Part shown: in pieces, positions 1 to 8,424 of the stretch
How positions within the stretch are numbered: the first letter of the stretch is position 1
Layout of the letters: each line of letters starts with the position of its first letter
Assembly (NCBI RefSeq): GCF_005116575.1
Contig: NZ_SWCN01000023.1
Span: forward strand, 1 to 64,000
DNA length: 64,000 bases
From: Desulforhopalus sp. IMCC35007
Lineage (GTDB): Bacteria > Desulfobacterota > Desulfobulbia > Desulfobulbales > Desulfocapsaceae
Reading direction: 5' to 3'
The notes under the pieces: generated by a model
Told to the model about the DNA's origin: nothing
The model's database searches: none
Seen by the model: only the letters and a program-made list of their open reading frames with translations
Translations under genes and position numbers: made by a program

Positions 1-184
1 TTTGATTTTATTATGAATTGTGGTGATTCCATTATAATTCAAAGGTTAGGGCTCTTCAATGTTTTATATCATAATATCATGCATTTACTGATAATTTTCA
101 CCTATTTATTCAATCCCGAAAGTTGAGCCCTTAACAAGTAAGCTTGGTGCGGCCCATCCCGGCACGTGACATTGAATTATAAAT

Positions 185-742
185 TCAAGGGTTCAATTCA
201 CCCAAGTAAAATTCGGAGAGGACTTCACACATGCCAAGATCAAAAGCCCCATCCGGCAATTGGTGTATCAAACTCTTGCCGTAGGCCCACTGAATGGTTT
301 CTATCTCTTTGGCAAGAGGTGTGCAGAGAAGCTCCGGGTCAGGGTAGATATCAACCCTGCCAAGATCTAACCTGTCACTGTCAAAACATGCCTGAACCGT
401 AATATCACCATGGCTTATCGTGCTCGTATGCAGGCAACAGGCCGCCTGCAACAATTCAAATTCACTATCGTTGAGAGGGATAATATCACGCAGCTTCTCG
501 GCAAGTTGCGCACCCCTCCGACCGTGCCCAGGGTCTTTGTGCTCATTTTCTCTCTGGCTGTCATGAAAGATAGAAAACAACTGGACGACTCTTGCGTTGA
601 CTCCCTGCTGCTCTGAAAGTTTAGCGCCAATATCGTACACCCGGCTCCAGTGAATGACGCCGTGGGTGCCCGTCCAGTTTAACGGGTAATGTTCTCTAAT
701 GGCTTCGAGTAATTCTTTACTGACTGCACTCAACTGTTTCAC
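185..742 (-). CDS. HD-domain metal-dependent phosphohydrolase-like protein
   Basis: A 185-residue soluble protein with the HD superfamily pattern: a histidine near residue 31, the HD pair at 60-61 (IFHDSQRENEH), further histidines around 68-73, and an aspartate-rich DSDRLDLGRV stretch near 121-130 that supplies the last metal ligand. HD proteins bind divalent metals and usually hydrolyse phosphomonoesters, nucleotides or cyclic nucleotides; the substrate here cannot be told. The start is a GTG preceded by an A/G-rich stretch. It stands alone at the left edge of the window in a gene-poor area. The family assignment is fairly sure; the biochemical role is unknown. Confidence 0.8.
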   Translation of the reverse strand: MKQLSAVSKELLEAIREHYPLNWTGTHGVIHWSRVYDIGAKLSEQQGVNARVVQLFSIFHDSQRENEHKDPGHGRRGAQLAEKLRDIIPLNDSEFELLQAACCLHTSTISHGDITVQACFDSDRLDLGRVDIYPDPELLCTPLAKEIETIQWAYGKSLIHQLPDGAFDLGMCEVLSEFYLGELNP

Positions 743-962
743 CTTTGCTCTTAAAGTTTACTAACCCGCGTTTCTCATGAGCATTTTGATTACAAACTCG
801 ACTACATGATTTCAATTTTAAAAATTGACTATCGCAGAAAACAGTGTGTTTTTCGTTTAAAATCAAAAGCTCACCCTTCGGGTCAATAGATTTTTCCGCA
901 GGTGCAGCCTTACAAGCCACTTGCGGTAATGTACTACCGGAGTCTGCGCTTACCTGCTTCAT
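717..962 (-). CDS. doubtful small ORF upstream of the HD gene
   Basis: An 81-codon frame starting at an ATG that has GGTGGAG about nine bases upstream, and overlapping the start of the HD gene by 26 bases. The product would hold five cysteines and no recognisable domain. The overlap and the ribosome-binding site make translation possible, but the composition is not convincing and I recognise no family. It could equally be the leader region of the HD gene. Confidence 0.25.
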   Translation of the reverse strand: MKQVSADSGSTLPQVACKAAPAEKSIDPKGELLILNEKHTVFCDSQFLKLKSCSRVCNQNAHEKRGLVNFKSKGETVECSQ

Positions 963-1220
963 GGCTTGTGTCTCCACCTGCAAAAAACTTTATTGATGAG
1001 GAACCCCGGCTAAAGCAGAAGCAGGTCCATCCCCTGCCTTCTTATCTTTTTACATATATCCCGAGACTCTTAAGATATCTTTAAAATTTGATTATAGTGT
1101 GCCGCAATAGTGAAAGAAAGATTTTAAGAAATCGACCCCCGTCAAGGAGTCAAAACAAAGGCCAGTTCAGCGGGATATTTGATATCCTGCAAATTCTATC
1201 AGGGCTCACCGCCAAAACTC

Positions 1221-1248
1221 TTGCAGACTGTTTTCTTTCGTGTATATT
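1221..1248 (+). promoter_or_regulatory. possible sigma-70-type promoter of tRNA-Arg
   Basis: TTGCAG at 1221-1226 and TATATT at 1243-1248, separated by 16 bases, lie about 28 bases before the tRNA. The match to -35/-10 consensus is moderate and the position is right for a tRNA promoter. Confidence 0.4.
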
Positions 1249-1276
1249 GTCTTTTCCATACACGACACAACACCAT

Positions 1277-1353
1277 GCACCCGTAGCTCAGCTGGATAGA
1301 GCACCGGACTTCGAATCCGGGTGTCGCAGGTTCGAATCCTGCCGGGTGTACCA
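1277..1353 (+). tRNA. tRNA-Arg (anticodon TCG)
   Basis: A full 77-base cloverleaf can be folded by eye. The acceptor strands GCACCCG and CGGGTGT pair with a G-U at the first position. The D arm is GCTC/GAGC, the anticodon stem is CCGGA/TCCGG with loop CTTCGAA giving anticodon TCG (reads CGA), and the T arm is GCAGG/CCTGC with TTCGAAT. The CCA tail is encoded. It is followed by its own terminator, so it is probably a single-gene transcript. tRNA 3' ends are common integration sites, and an eroded transposase lies about 0.8 kb downstream, but no direct repeat of the tRNA end was seen. Confidence 0.97.
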
Positions 1354-1362
1354 AATATATCA

Positions 1363-1397
1363 AGCACTTAGAGCGTTTCGCTTTAGGTGCTTTTTTG
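1363..1397 (+). terminator. intrinsic terminator of tRNA-Arg
   Basis: A 12-bp stem with no mismatches (AGCACTTAGAGC pairing with GCTTTAGGTGCT, counting G-U pairs) and a four-base loop is followed by a run of T. It starts ten bases after the tRNA CCA end. Confidence 0.9.
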
Positions 1398-1573
1398 TTT
1401 CAAGATCGTTTGTCTCGCACCTGTCTCGACTTTCTATTTGTAACTTTCAACAGAGAATTGTTCGCCTTTCTCTATTCTTGAATCTTTTTTGATCTGATTT
1501 ACGATATCCTTGCCACTATCAATATTTTAATTTCTCAAGCTCCACCAATTATAGGATTATGCCTGTATTCTGA

Positions 1574-1951
1574 TTAGCTCCTCTGCAAGCTTAGCAGGTA
1601 GAGCGTCACCAGGCCACCTATGACAGACAACATTATGCCCACCCAAATATTGCCAACGAGACAGATGCTCACAAAAATACAGAGCCAGAGCGTAATAAGA
1701 GCGCTACGCAGTGCGGTAACTGTTATTGAACGGGTCTCAAGATAATTCTGAATGGTGTTTCCAAACACCGGATGGTTAAGCAGCCATCGTCTGATCTTTG
1801 GAGAAGAGTTATAGCTCAACACCGTCGCCAATATCAAAAAAGGAGTCGTCGGCAGGATTGGGAGAAAGGCCCCGATGAAACCGAGACCAATGCAGATGCA
1901 TGCACCAATTTTCAATAAAACTCGCACTAACGGTTCTGAGACAGCTTTCAT
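1574..1951 (-). CDS. DUF454 (YbaN-like) inner-membrane protein
   Basis: The protein has the DUF454 signature: a glycine-rich first membrane helix leading into FLPILPTTPFLILA, then a short polar segment with RRWLLNHPVFG, then two more hydrophobic stretches near the C-terminus. This gives three or four membrane spans in about 125 residues, the usual size for the family. I chose the ATG at 1951 (MKAVSEP), which has GGAA eight bases upstream; an ATG seven codons earlier is also open. The function of YbaN-like proteins is not established. It stands alone between the tRNA and the IS remnant. Confidence 0.85.
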   Translation of the reverse strand: MKAVSEPLVRVLLKIGACICIGLGFIGAFLPILPTTPFLILATVLSYNSSPKIRRWLLNHPVFGNTIQNYLETRSITVTALRSALITLWLCIFVSICLVGNIWVGIMLSVIGGLVTLYLLSLQRS

Positions 1952-2126
1952 AAACAAGTTCCAAAGGCACATCGTGATTTTAAAATTCGTGGTCCTCTCT
2001 TCTGGATTAGCTGGAATTTAATACAACGATAAATAAGTTCAAGCAACCAGTCTTCTCAAGACTATCCAGATAACGTTCTATTGTGGCAAACAGATTTTTC
2101 CGGGCTGATGAGAACGGATGTGAAGA

Positions 2127-2327
2127 GTGGCTGAGAGTTTCTTCCAACTATTAAAGCAGGAGCGTATTAAGCGGAAAACCTACAAAAACCGTGAAACGGC
2201 AGGGAAGGATATATTCAACTATATCGAAATGTTTTACAATCCAGTTCGTCGACACGGATTCAACTATGACATTTCACCTGTTAAATTTGAGAAACAATAC
2301 GCTATGAGGCGAAAAAGGGTTAAGTAA
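2127..2327 (+). pseudogene. IS3-family transposase (OrfB) C-terminal remnant
   Basis: The 66 codons encode the conserved tail of IS3-family OrfB integrases: VAESFFQLLKQERIKRKTY, then YIEMFYNPVRRHGFNYDISPVKFE. This corresponds to the last part of the DDE catalytic core, including the glutamate in AESFF. A stop codon sits just upstream in the same frame, and the normally preceding block (RGNCYDN-like) is scrambled, so the 5' half is lost and the remainder is not a working gene. No terminal inverted repeats or target duplications were recognised. It marks past mobile-element activity in this gene-poor region. Confidence 0.85.
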
Positions 2328-2371
2328 ATCGGTAGAGATTCAAAACAGCTAGCTGGAGTTCTGCAAGGGAA

Positions 2372-2397
2372 ACGGTTGGTTTTGTATTACCAACCGT
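2372..2397. repeat. short perfect inverted repeat
   Basis: ACGGTTGG and CCAACCGT form an 8-bp perfect hairpin with a ten-base loop, 45 bases after the transposase remnant and 58 bases from the 3' end of the lipoprotein gene. It has no T-run on either strand, so it is not a clear terminator. It may be a leftover of the element end or a weak 3' structure for the lipoprotein mRNA. Confidence 0.4.
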
Positions 2398-2454
2398 GAG
2401 GGTTCTGGAAGCATCTCTAGATATTGAGATGCCTGTGCCAGCTTTGGACAATTT

Positions 2455-2913
2455 CTATTTTGGATTTGGATTCACGATAGGATAGTTTTTTAACATTTCA
2501 TCAATAATGGGATCCATTTTTGTTTTGGTATTCTGCCACTTCATAAGTGAAAAACCTCCTTTACCATTTAGGTGATATTCAGCGTATCCAATCTGGGTTT
2601 GCATATGATAGAGGCGCAATTCAGCATGGTACATATACATTGCCATGTCCCACGTTTGATTACACATATATGTGAGATTGTATTCACATTGCGACGGAAG
2701 GTTGTCTGAATACACCTGAGTCGTAATATCATGCCGTCCAAAACCGTCACGAATCACACCAATCATTTGTCCATCAAAACACATTTCTTTACCATCTTCG
2801 ATACATACATGCTTTATTTTTTCAACTGTTTCAAGTGGTTGAACCTTTACAGCAGTGCAACCAAACATTGGCACTAAGGCTACAATTATAAAAAGATGTC
2901 TAATAAATAACAA
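2455..2913 (-). CDS. Sbal_3080-family lipoprotein
   Basis: The 152-residue product starts with a short hydrophobic signal and a lipobox ending in cysteine (LVPMFGC, Cys 19), so it should be a secreted, lipid-anchored protein. The mature part contains IRDGFGRHDITTQVY, a C.YNLTY segment, W/AELRLY and AEYHLNGKGGFSLMKW, which resemble the Sbal_3080 lipoprotein family as I recall it. The function of that family is unknown. The start is a TTG with a strong GGGAG site six bases upstream; no ATG fits the signal peptide. It is a single gene, and the flanks on both sides are non-coding. Confidence 0.7.
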   Translation of the reverse strand: MLFIRHLFIIVALVPMFGCTAVKVQPLETVEKIKHVCIEDGKEMCFDGQMIGVIRDGFGRHDITTQVYSDNLPSQCEYNLTYMCNQTWDMAMYMYHAELRLYHMQTQIGYAEYHLNGKGGFSLMKWQNTKTKMDPIIDEMLKNYPIVNPNPK

Positions 2914-3297
2914 TTTTATCTCCCTTCCTTATCAAATAATTTTTGTGAATATTCCAAGAGGTTTCTGTGGAATACGAGTCGTATTAACTAACTTGCATAA
3001 CATGCTGATACAATGATATTTTCTGAGTCTATGATAGAAAAATACGAATGTCAAATCTTGTCTGAGAGAACGAAGTACTGACAGGACCTGGCATGTTGGT
3101 ATAACGTTTTTGATCTAAGTTTATGTTCTGGAATTACTTTTTATTTTTGATCACAGCTTTTTACCCTTCTCAAACGGAATGATGAGAAGGTCTCTTCATT
3201 CATTAGTCGTGGAAATGGAGGCACGAAAATTAACTTGTTGCGGAACTGTTGGAGATGTTTAGAATTCTGTGTCAGCGTTTAACTTCTATTCAAGCTA
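2914..3297. other. intergenic region, no gene seen
   Basis: AT-rich spacer between the divergent ends of the lipoprotein gene (its 5' side) and the 3' end of ada. It should contain the promoter of the lipoprotein gene, but no clear -35/-10 pair, RNA gene or long repeat was recognised. Confidence 0.5.
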
Positions 3298-4362
3298 TCA
3301 CTCAACTGGATCTTGCTCGGATTCAAGCAGCATCTTTTTCCGCTTGCTTCCCCATCTATACTCACCTGTCTTTCCTGCTTTTGATATAACCCTGTGGCAG
3401 GGAATAACAACCGCCAGTTTGTTTACAGCACAGGCAGAAGCTACCGCACGGACTGCCTTTGGTTTTCCCATCCGCTCAGCCACCTCCGTATAGCTCAGTG
3501 TTTCGCCTGGTTTGATTTGTCTTAAAACCTCCCAGACCTGTTGTTGAAATGCTGTCCCTTGAATATCGAGAGGAAGGTGGAAAGTATCTTTTGGTGATTC
3601 TATGAATTCAACGACTTCTTCGATAAGGGTTTTAAATCCCATGTCAGCCTTGTTAAGCTGAGCATTTGGAAACCTGGCCTGAACCTGGCCAGGCAGAGTT
3701 TTAGCATCATCCCCAAGTTCGATTGCGCAGATTCCCCGATCAGTCGCAGCAACGATTACCCAGCCAAAAGAACATTGAGCAAGCCCATAGGTTATCGTCA
3801 CCCCATCGGCCCCACTACGATATACCTTCGGTTTCATGGCCAGTTGATCTCGCTTTTTATCGTAAGCACTGCCACTGGAACCATATCCAGATGAATATAT
3901 CGCATCGGTGATTGATGCACTTGTTGTAAGGTTTGTCTGAAAACGGCGCGACTGATGCCTTGAACCATACTGTTTGGGAGTAATACCAACTATTTTTTTG
4001 AATAATCGATGGAAATGGTAAGGACTCAGATGTACTTGCGTTGCCAATTTTTCAAGTTTGATGGAGGTTTCACTTTGTTCTATGATCCTGCATGCATCAA
4101 TAATCTTCTGCTCTATTTCTTTAACCTTTGACAATGCCGTGGGTTTACATCTTTTGCATGCTCGATATCCCGCGGCCTCAGCATCGTTGCAGGATATAAA
4201 ATATTCCACATTGTCACGATTGGGTAACTTTGACCTGCAACTTGGCCGACAATAGATACCTGTTGTTATGACTGCGTAGTAAAATAGTCCATCCGCATCT
4301 GAGCTGTTGTTACATACGGCATTCCATCGAGTATCATCTGTGTTAAATTGTGTCAAAGTCAT
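3298..4362 (-). CDS. ada: Ada: methylated-DNA repair protein and transcription activator
   Basis: A 354-residue protein of the standard Ada size. The N-terminal domain has the four zinc cysteines (GIYCRPSC near 38-42, CKRC near 69-72); the first of these takes the methyl group from phosphotriesters. An AraC-type helix-turn-helix region (LSPYHFHRLFKK, about 85-170) follows. The C-terminal O6-methylguanine methyltransferase domain carries the active-site PCHRVI with Cys near 322. The family repairs alkylated DNA and, when methylated, activates its own and other repair genes. No alkB or alkA homologue is adjacent, so any regulon is elsewhere or limited to ada itself. GAGGG precedes the ATG. Confidence 0.96.
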   Translation of the reverse strand: MTLTQFNTDDTRWNAVCNNSSDADGLFYYAVITTGIYCRPSCRSKLPNRDNVEYFISCNDAEAAGYRACKRCKPTALSKVKEIEQKIIDACRIIEQSETSIKLEKLATQVHLSPYHFHRLFKKIVGITPKQYGSRHQSRRFQTNLTTSASITDAIYSSGYGSSGSAYDKKRDQLAMKPKVYRSGADGVTITYGLAQCSFGWVIVAATDRGICAIELGDDAKTLPGQVQARFPNAQLNKADMGFKTLIEEVVEFIESPKDTFHLPLDIQGTAFQQQVWEVLRQIKPGETLSYTEVAERMGKPKAVRAVASACAVNKLAVVIPCHRVISKAGKTGEYRWGSKRKKMLLESEQDPVE

Positions 4363-4772
4363 TTTCAGACCCTCTCGATCAAAGTTGTAAACTTGCCTTC
4401 CGAGTCAATACCCGACTCATTACCTGGACCCCACGACCATCAATTGATCAGATTATGAGAAGCCGCCATTCATATTGACTCATTTGTTTTATCTTTGTTT
4501 TCATGTGTCTTCCTCAGGTTAATATTTATTGGAGTAGACACAGTATATAGCCCTGTTTAGATTGGAACACTCAGCTTCTTGCTATCTCATTCAAGTTTAT
4601 AACAACCAGGGTAAATATTTGATATTTGCAGTGAATCTGGTCTAAAAAGATTGTTCCTGTTTCTCTTTTATCGCTCACCACAGGGGAGATGGCCCTGCAT
4701 TGCGAGGCTATGCATGGGGTATTGGATGGCAATGACCAAACACAGAAAATGAAGGGGTATCAGGTACTTCCT
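4363..4772. other. intergenic region upstream of ada
   Basis: About 410 bases with no plausible coding frame. It must carry the ada promoter; Ada-box-like half sites were looked for by eye but none was convincing. No hairpin terminator was seen for the membrane protein gene that ends at 4773. Confidence 0.4.
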
Positions 4773-5192
4773 TTATGCACACTGCCCGTATGTCTGGCTC
4801 ATGGTTTCAAGAAATAACATAGTCCAGAGCACTGTGCGTATCCAATTGGTTTTTATAAGACGTTCCACAAGTTCTCTTTTTTTCCCCTCGGCGTGTAAAC
4901 GATTATGACAGGGAACAGAAAAGCTGAACGTCGAAATCCAAATTGCAGCAATGAAGCCGATACGCAGCCATCGTGAGGTCAGAAATAAAACGTGCATTAT
5001 TTCAATCCCGACCTGAAAAAGCATCAGAGGGGTGACGACCAGTGCTATCAAGCCGGTATATCTGGCATGCCAGGTGATAAAATACTCGTCTGCGGTATAT
5101 CGAAATGAAGGATAGATGATCAACTGAACAAGCCAGATCAGAATCAAGAGACCACTGTCGATTACCAGTTGACTAACTGTCAGATATTCCAC
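4773..5192 (-). CDS. small integral membrane protein, DUF1772-like
   Basis: A 139-residue protein with four predicted membrane helices. It carries IYPSFRY after the first helix, a WHARYTGLIALVV segment, and SFSVPCHNRLHAEG before a final NWIRTVLW helix. These blocks are typical of small DUF1772-like membrane proteins of unknown function. Translation starts at a GTG with GAGG seven bases upstream; the stop codon of a 33-codon open frame lies one base before this GTG, so the two may be translationally coupled. Confidence 0.7.
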   Translation of the reverse strand: MEYLTVSQLVIDSGLLILIWLVQLIIYPSFRYTADEYFITWHARYTGLIALVVTPLMLFQVGIEIMHVLFLTSRWLRIGFIAAIWISTFSFSVPCHNRLHAEGKKRELVERLIKTNWIRTVLWTMLFLETMSQTYGQCA

Positions 5193-5193
5193 G

Positions 5194-5295
5194 TTACAAC
5201 CTCACAGCATAAAGCCCTAGCACCCAGAGTAACATTTTGAGACTAAATTCCTTTTGTCTGGACGCTGTCATATTAAGCATTTGATGTGGATCCAT
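5194..5295 (-). CDS. possible 33-residue membrane peptide upstream of the DUF1772-like gene
   Basis: An open frame starting with MDPHQMLNM and ending in the hydrophobic tail MLLWVLGLYAVRL. Its TAA is separated by one base from the GTG of the membrane protein gene. The tight junction suggests coupling or a leader peptide. There is no good ribosome-binding site before any of its ATG codons, and it may instead be the decayed tail of a longer membrane gene. Confidence 0.25.
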   Translation of the reverse strand: MDPHQMLNMTASRQKEFSLKMLLWVLGLYAVRL

Positions 5296-5738
5296 GCTCA
5301 GGCAGATGAAAGTGTTGTCAGGGTTGCACCTCACAGATCACGTTCAACATCTTTATCATCCATCGTGTAACACTCTGCAACCAAAATGTCTTTCTCGTTG
5401 AGGGGGAATTGCAGTGTGAAGCAGTTGCCTAAGCTATTCAATGATCTTGAGAGTACCTGCTATCACTCGTTTTCTTTCAGCTTACACGTTTTTGGGGTGG
5501 GATAACGCCTGCATTTGCACATTGAGCCATACCGTCATTACCCTCGATACAGTTTCGGGATTTTTTTTGTTGTTTAAACTGAGACTCTCAGCAGTTGCCC
5601 ATTTTTACCTGTAGATATCAAGGATTGAGGTATATAGGCCATAGAATGCGAGAGGCTGGTTACTGGCCTGGAGATAGAGTATAATGCTGACATCTCAGCA
5701 GATACAGAGTTCAGACCAACAATCTACCAGAGAAAAAA
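5296..5738. other. intergenic region, no gene seen
   Basis: About 440 bases between divergently oriented genes. Both promoters should lie here. Frames are broken by frequent stops on both strands. No RNA gene or notable repeat was recognised. Confidence 0.45.
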
Positions 5739-6005
5739 ATGATTATACCAATAGACAACTGCCCTGACGTTGATACAGATGACCTTAGCAGCGAGGAAAG
5801 GCACATCATCCAGAAATTGCTTTGCTGGAAATTAATCGTCAACTCCGTGGACCACTTCAGAGAAAAAACGGCACTGTCTCTTGCCACCGGCTGGAACAAC
5901 TCCGGCCCTGTCAGTGCAAGCAAAGGGTTAACCCTGGTAATAGAACAGATGGAAAGGGAGCTTCTCATGCGTTTGCAAGAGGAGAAGGGTCAAAAAGATG
6001 CTTGA
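5739..6005 (+). CDS. hypothetical 88-residue soluble protein
   Basis: A short acidic protein beginning MIIPIDNCPDVDTDD and ending in a charged helix (VIEQMERELLMRLQEEKG). The central part looks like mixed helix with no signal peptide or membrane segment. A purine-rich stretch (AGAGAAAAAAA) precedes the ATG. I do not recognise a family. The composition is protein-like, and the frame is free-standing, followed by an inverted repeat shared with the convergent MFS gene. Confidence 0.55.
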   Translation: MIIPIDNCPDVDTDDLSSEERHIIQKLLCWKLIVNSVDHFREKTALSLATGWNNSGPVSASKGLTLVIEQMERELLMRLQEEKGQKDA

Positions 6006-6059
6006 CTGGGTGAGGCATCGATCAGTGTGCAATGTTTCCCCCGTGTGAGCCTTCCACCT

Positions 6060-6123
6060 CTCTTTTAAAGAAAAGGTGTCCTTCGATTTGCATATGCTAT
6101 TTCAACCCTTTTCTTTAAAAGAG
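6060..6123. repeat. 17-bp perfect inverted repeat between convergent genes
   Basis: CTCTTTTAAAGAAAAGG at 6060-6076 is exactly complementary to the segment at 6107-6123, with 30 bases between. The right arm includes the last codons and stop region of the MFS gene. It could act as a bidirectional transcription stop between the two convergent genes, although the loop is long and no separate T-run follows. Confidence 0.7.
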
Positions 6124-7289
6124 ATCTGGCGGAGGAACAACCAGACAGCAGGAGGTAAAATCAGGGCAAAGGCATAACAGAGCAGCAAAAAGGCCTGCTG
6201 TACCCCAGCGTTATCGGCGAGCCTGCCGATCAAAGGCCCGGTACAGACGAAGCTGATACGAAAAACAAGTGATTGCAACGAGAGGATTCCAGCTCTGTTG
6301 GCAGAAGGAATTTCCTGCTGGGCATAATTCATGAGCATAGGCCCGCGCAGACCTCGCATAATGGTCAGCAGATAATAGAACAAAAATCCCCAGACCCCAC
6401 CAACCAGGCCAAGTCCCAGATAGCCTGCGATTATCAGGCCAGAAAACAGAAACACCATCTGGCGAACCCCAAGTTTTAGATGGCTGCGCGAACTGCTAAA
6501 GGCCGAAATTGCAACGCTGAGATTTGCCACCGCCCAGATTGGTCCAAACCAACCAATGGGCACACCTCCCGCCTGCATGTAGGGCTGAATGAGCCAGACC
6601 GGATAAAAAGAAGCCATCCCCAGGATCAGATTTAAAAGGATCGTATAGCGAAGCCGACGGTTCTCTATAAATGCGTAGCGGGCCGACTGCAGGGCTTCGG
6701 CCAAATGGCTGGTTGGGGCTTGCAACTGCCGACAGGGTTCAACCAGGGTACGTGTCAGCATTAAAGCGAGAATCCAGACCACCACCTGAACCCAAAAGGG
6801 AAGCAGCGGAGCCTTCGCATACAGCACGCCTGCAAAAATCGCCCCGCAGGCCTCACCGATCTGCCCCAGACCATTCATCCGGCCTTCATGATGGGCATAT
6901 TGATGTTCTTCTTTGGTTGTCTTGAGAGTTTCGTATAAAAGGGCACTGTCAGAGCCACTGATAAAGGAAAAAGATATCCCCAGGATAATCTCGGCCACCA
7001 GTACAAGACCAAAGGAGTCCGCAAAAGAATACAGGGCCCAGCCGATAATGCCCAGAATCGAGGCAGCATTCAGCGCTGCCCGATAACCGATCCTGTCACT
7101 GATATAGCCTGAAGGATACTCCATAATCGCCATGGCAATTGAGTAAATTCCCTGCAATAGCAGGATTTGTGTCAGGCTCAACCCGATATGATCCTTCCAG
7201 AACAAGGTGATAATTGCCATGGGAAACAGGCTCATTTTCAAAAAGGAGAAGAGGTAGAGCTTTTTTATGTTGGCGTTAATTATGGTCAT
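6102..7289 (-). CDS. MFS transporter
   Basis: A 395-residue protein with about 12 membrane helices in two halves, as expected for the major facilitator superfamily. The segment YPSGYISDRIGYRAAL after the second helix is the motif-A loop (G-x-x-x-D-R-x-G-R type). Such proteins are proton-coupled exporters or importers of small molecules; the substrate is not evident. The gene is monocistronic and starts at an ATG with no strong ribosome-binding site. Its 3' end forms part of a long inverted repeat. Confidence 0.88.
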   Translation of the reverse strand: MTIINANIKKLYLFSFLKMSLFPMAIITLFWKDHIGLSLTQILLLQGIYSIAMAIMEYPSGYISDRIGYRAALNAASILGIIGWALYSFADSFGLVLVAEIILGISFSFISGSDSALLYETLKTTKEEHQYAHHEGRMNGLGQIGEACGAIFAGVLYAKAPLLPFWVQVVVWILALMLTRTLVEPCRQLQAPTSHLAEALQSARYAFIENRRLRYTILLNLILGMASFYPVWLIQPYMQAGGVPIGWFGPIWAVANLSVAISAFSSSRSHLKLGVRQMVFLFSGLIIAGYLGLGLVGGVWGFLFYYLLTIMRGLRGPMLMNYAQQEIPSANRAGILSLQSLVFRISFVCTGPLIGRLADNAGVQQAFLLLCYAFALILPPAVWLFLRQISFKEKG

Positions 7290-7436
7290 CAGTCAAGAAA
7301 AGGGCTTTCCGGTTCGCTTTCTGGCGGAGTGCGCTTACTTTTGTATTAAAAAATAGATTTTATTGTAAATCTGGGATTTTATCGTACAAGTGCACCATGC
7401 GATAATACACTCCATATCCATACTATACGAGGCGTT

Positions 7437-8249
7437 ATGAAAAAAGCAGCGAAAGTCGAAATCATTATCGTGGGCAACGAGATATTAACAGGAGATATTT
7501 TAGATACAAATACAAACTGGTTGTGCAAGCTGATATATGGCCGTGGTGGCAGTGTCACACGGGTAACAGTCATCCCCGATGAACTTGAAGTGGTGGCGGA
7601 CGCCGTCCGTCAATCCGTTGCGCGAAAGATTGATATACTGTTCACTTCCGGAGGACTGGGACCAACATCGGATGATTTAACCCTTGAGGCGGTGGCCTTG
7701 GGGACAAATCGTGAAACTGTTTTGCATGAGGAAGCCCTTGAGTTGGTGAGACAGCAGTATGACCATTTTTTTGAAAGGGGTATCATGAAACAGGGAGGTT
7801 TAAATCCGGCCCGGCAAAAGATGGCTTGTCTGCCACTGGGTGGAGAGCCGCTTGTCAATCCTGTGGGAACCGCTCCCGGAGTTCTTCTTCGGGTGGATAA
7901 AACAACAATCATAAGCGTTCCCGGAGTACCGTCTGAGCTTAAGGGCATTATCGAGCAATCTTTGCAAACCTTTCTCAACGAGGTCTTTGGAGACGGTGAG
8001 GCAATGTCGCGCTGTGTAGGAGTGATGTGCAACGATGAATCCCAGCTTGAACCTGTACTGGTGCAAATCGTGGAAAAATACCCCGAGATTTATACCAAAT
8101 CTCTTGCAACAACACTTGGAGAGAATCCTGAAATGAATATTATCATGACCATTTCCGGCATCGGAGAAAAACAACCTCTTCTGGATACCGCCTTTGAGGA
8201 ACTGTGCAATGGTCTGACAGGGCTTGGATTCCCTATTACCCTTAAGTAG
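7437..8249 (+). CDS. CinA-like molybdopterin-binding domain protein
   Basis: The 270-residue product has the MoCF-binding (MoaB/Mog-like) fold signature: VEIIIVGNEILTGDILDTN at the N-terminus, TSGGLGPTSDDLTLEAVA near 63-80 and NPVGTAPG with PGVPSELKGI around 140-165. In CinA this domain hydrolyses ADP-ribose-type compounds and is followed by a nicotinamide-nucleotide deamidase domain. That second domain is absent here, so the protein is a stand-alone CinA N-terminal type. GAGG lies just before the ATG. The gene is isolated, running convergent with ppnP. Confidence 0.88.
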   Translation: MKKAAKVEIIIVGNEILTGDILDTNTNWLCKLIYGRGGSVTRVTVIPDELEVVADAVRQSVARKIDILFTSGGLGPTSDDLTLEAVALGTNRETVLHEEALELVRQQYDHFFERGIMKQGGLNPARQKMACLPLGGEPLVNPVGTAPGVLLRVDKTTIISVPGVPSELKGIIEQSLQTFLNEVFGDGEAMSRCVGVMCNDESQLEPVLVQIVEKYPEIYTKSLATTLGENPEMNIIMTISGIGEKQPLLDTAFEELCNGLTGLGFPITLK

Positions 8250-8376
8250 AGTCAAAGGGTTACAACTGGCAGACACCCGGTGGAAGATTATTGGGATCAC
8301 GAAAAAGGGGCGGTGCCCGGACCTTTGCACTTCAGGATTCCTCTGAGCCGCAACCTCTTTAATACCCATCATTTAC

Positions 8377-8410
8377 GTTAACCGGCGACGAGAACCGCCT
8401 CCGGTTGAAC
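8377..8410. terminator. possible weak bidirectional terminator
   Basis: GTTAACCGG pairs with CCGGTTGAAC with one bulged base around a 15-base loop, placed between the convergent cinA-like and ppnP genes. There is no T-run, so termination is only suggested. Confidence 0.3.
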
Positions 8411-8424
8411 TATACACAATGTCT

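Noticed and set aside
1088-1492. 134-codon plus-strand frame across the tRNA
   Set aside because: It runs through the tRNA-Arg gene and its terminator, so it cannot be a real coding sequence.
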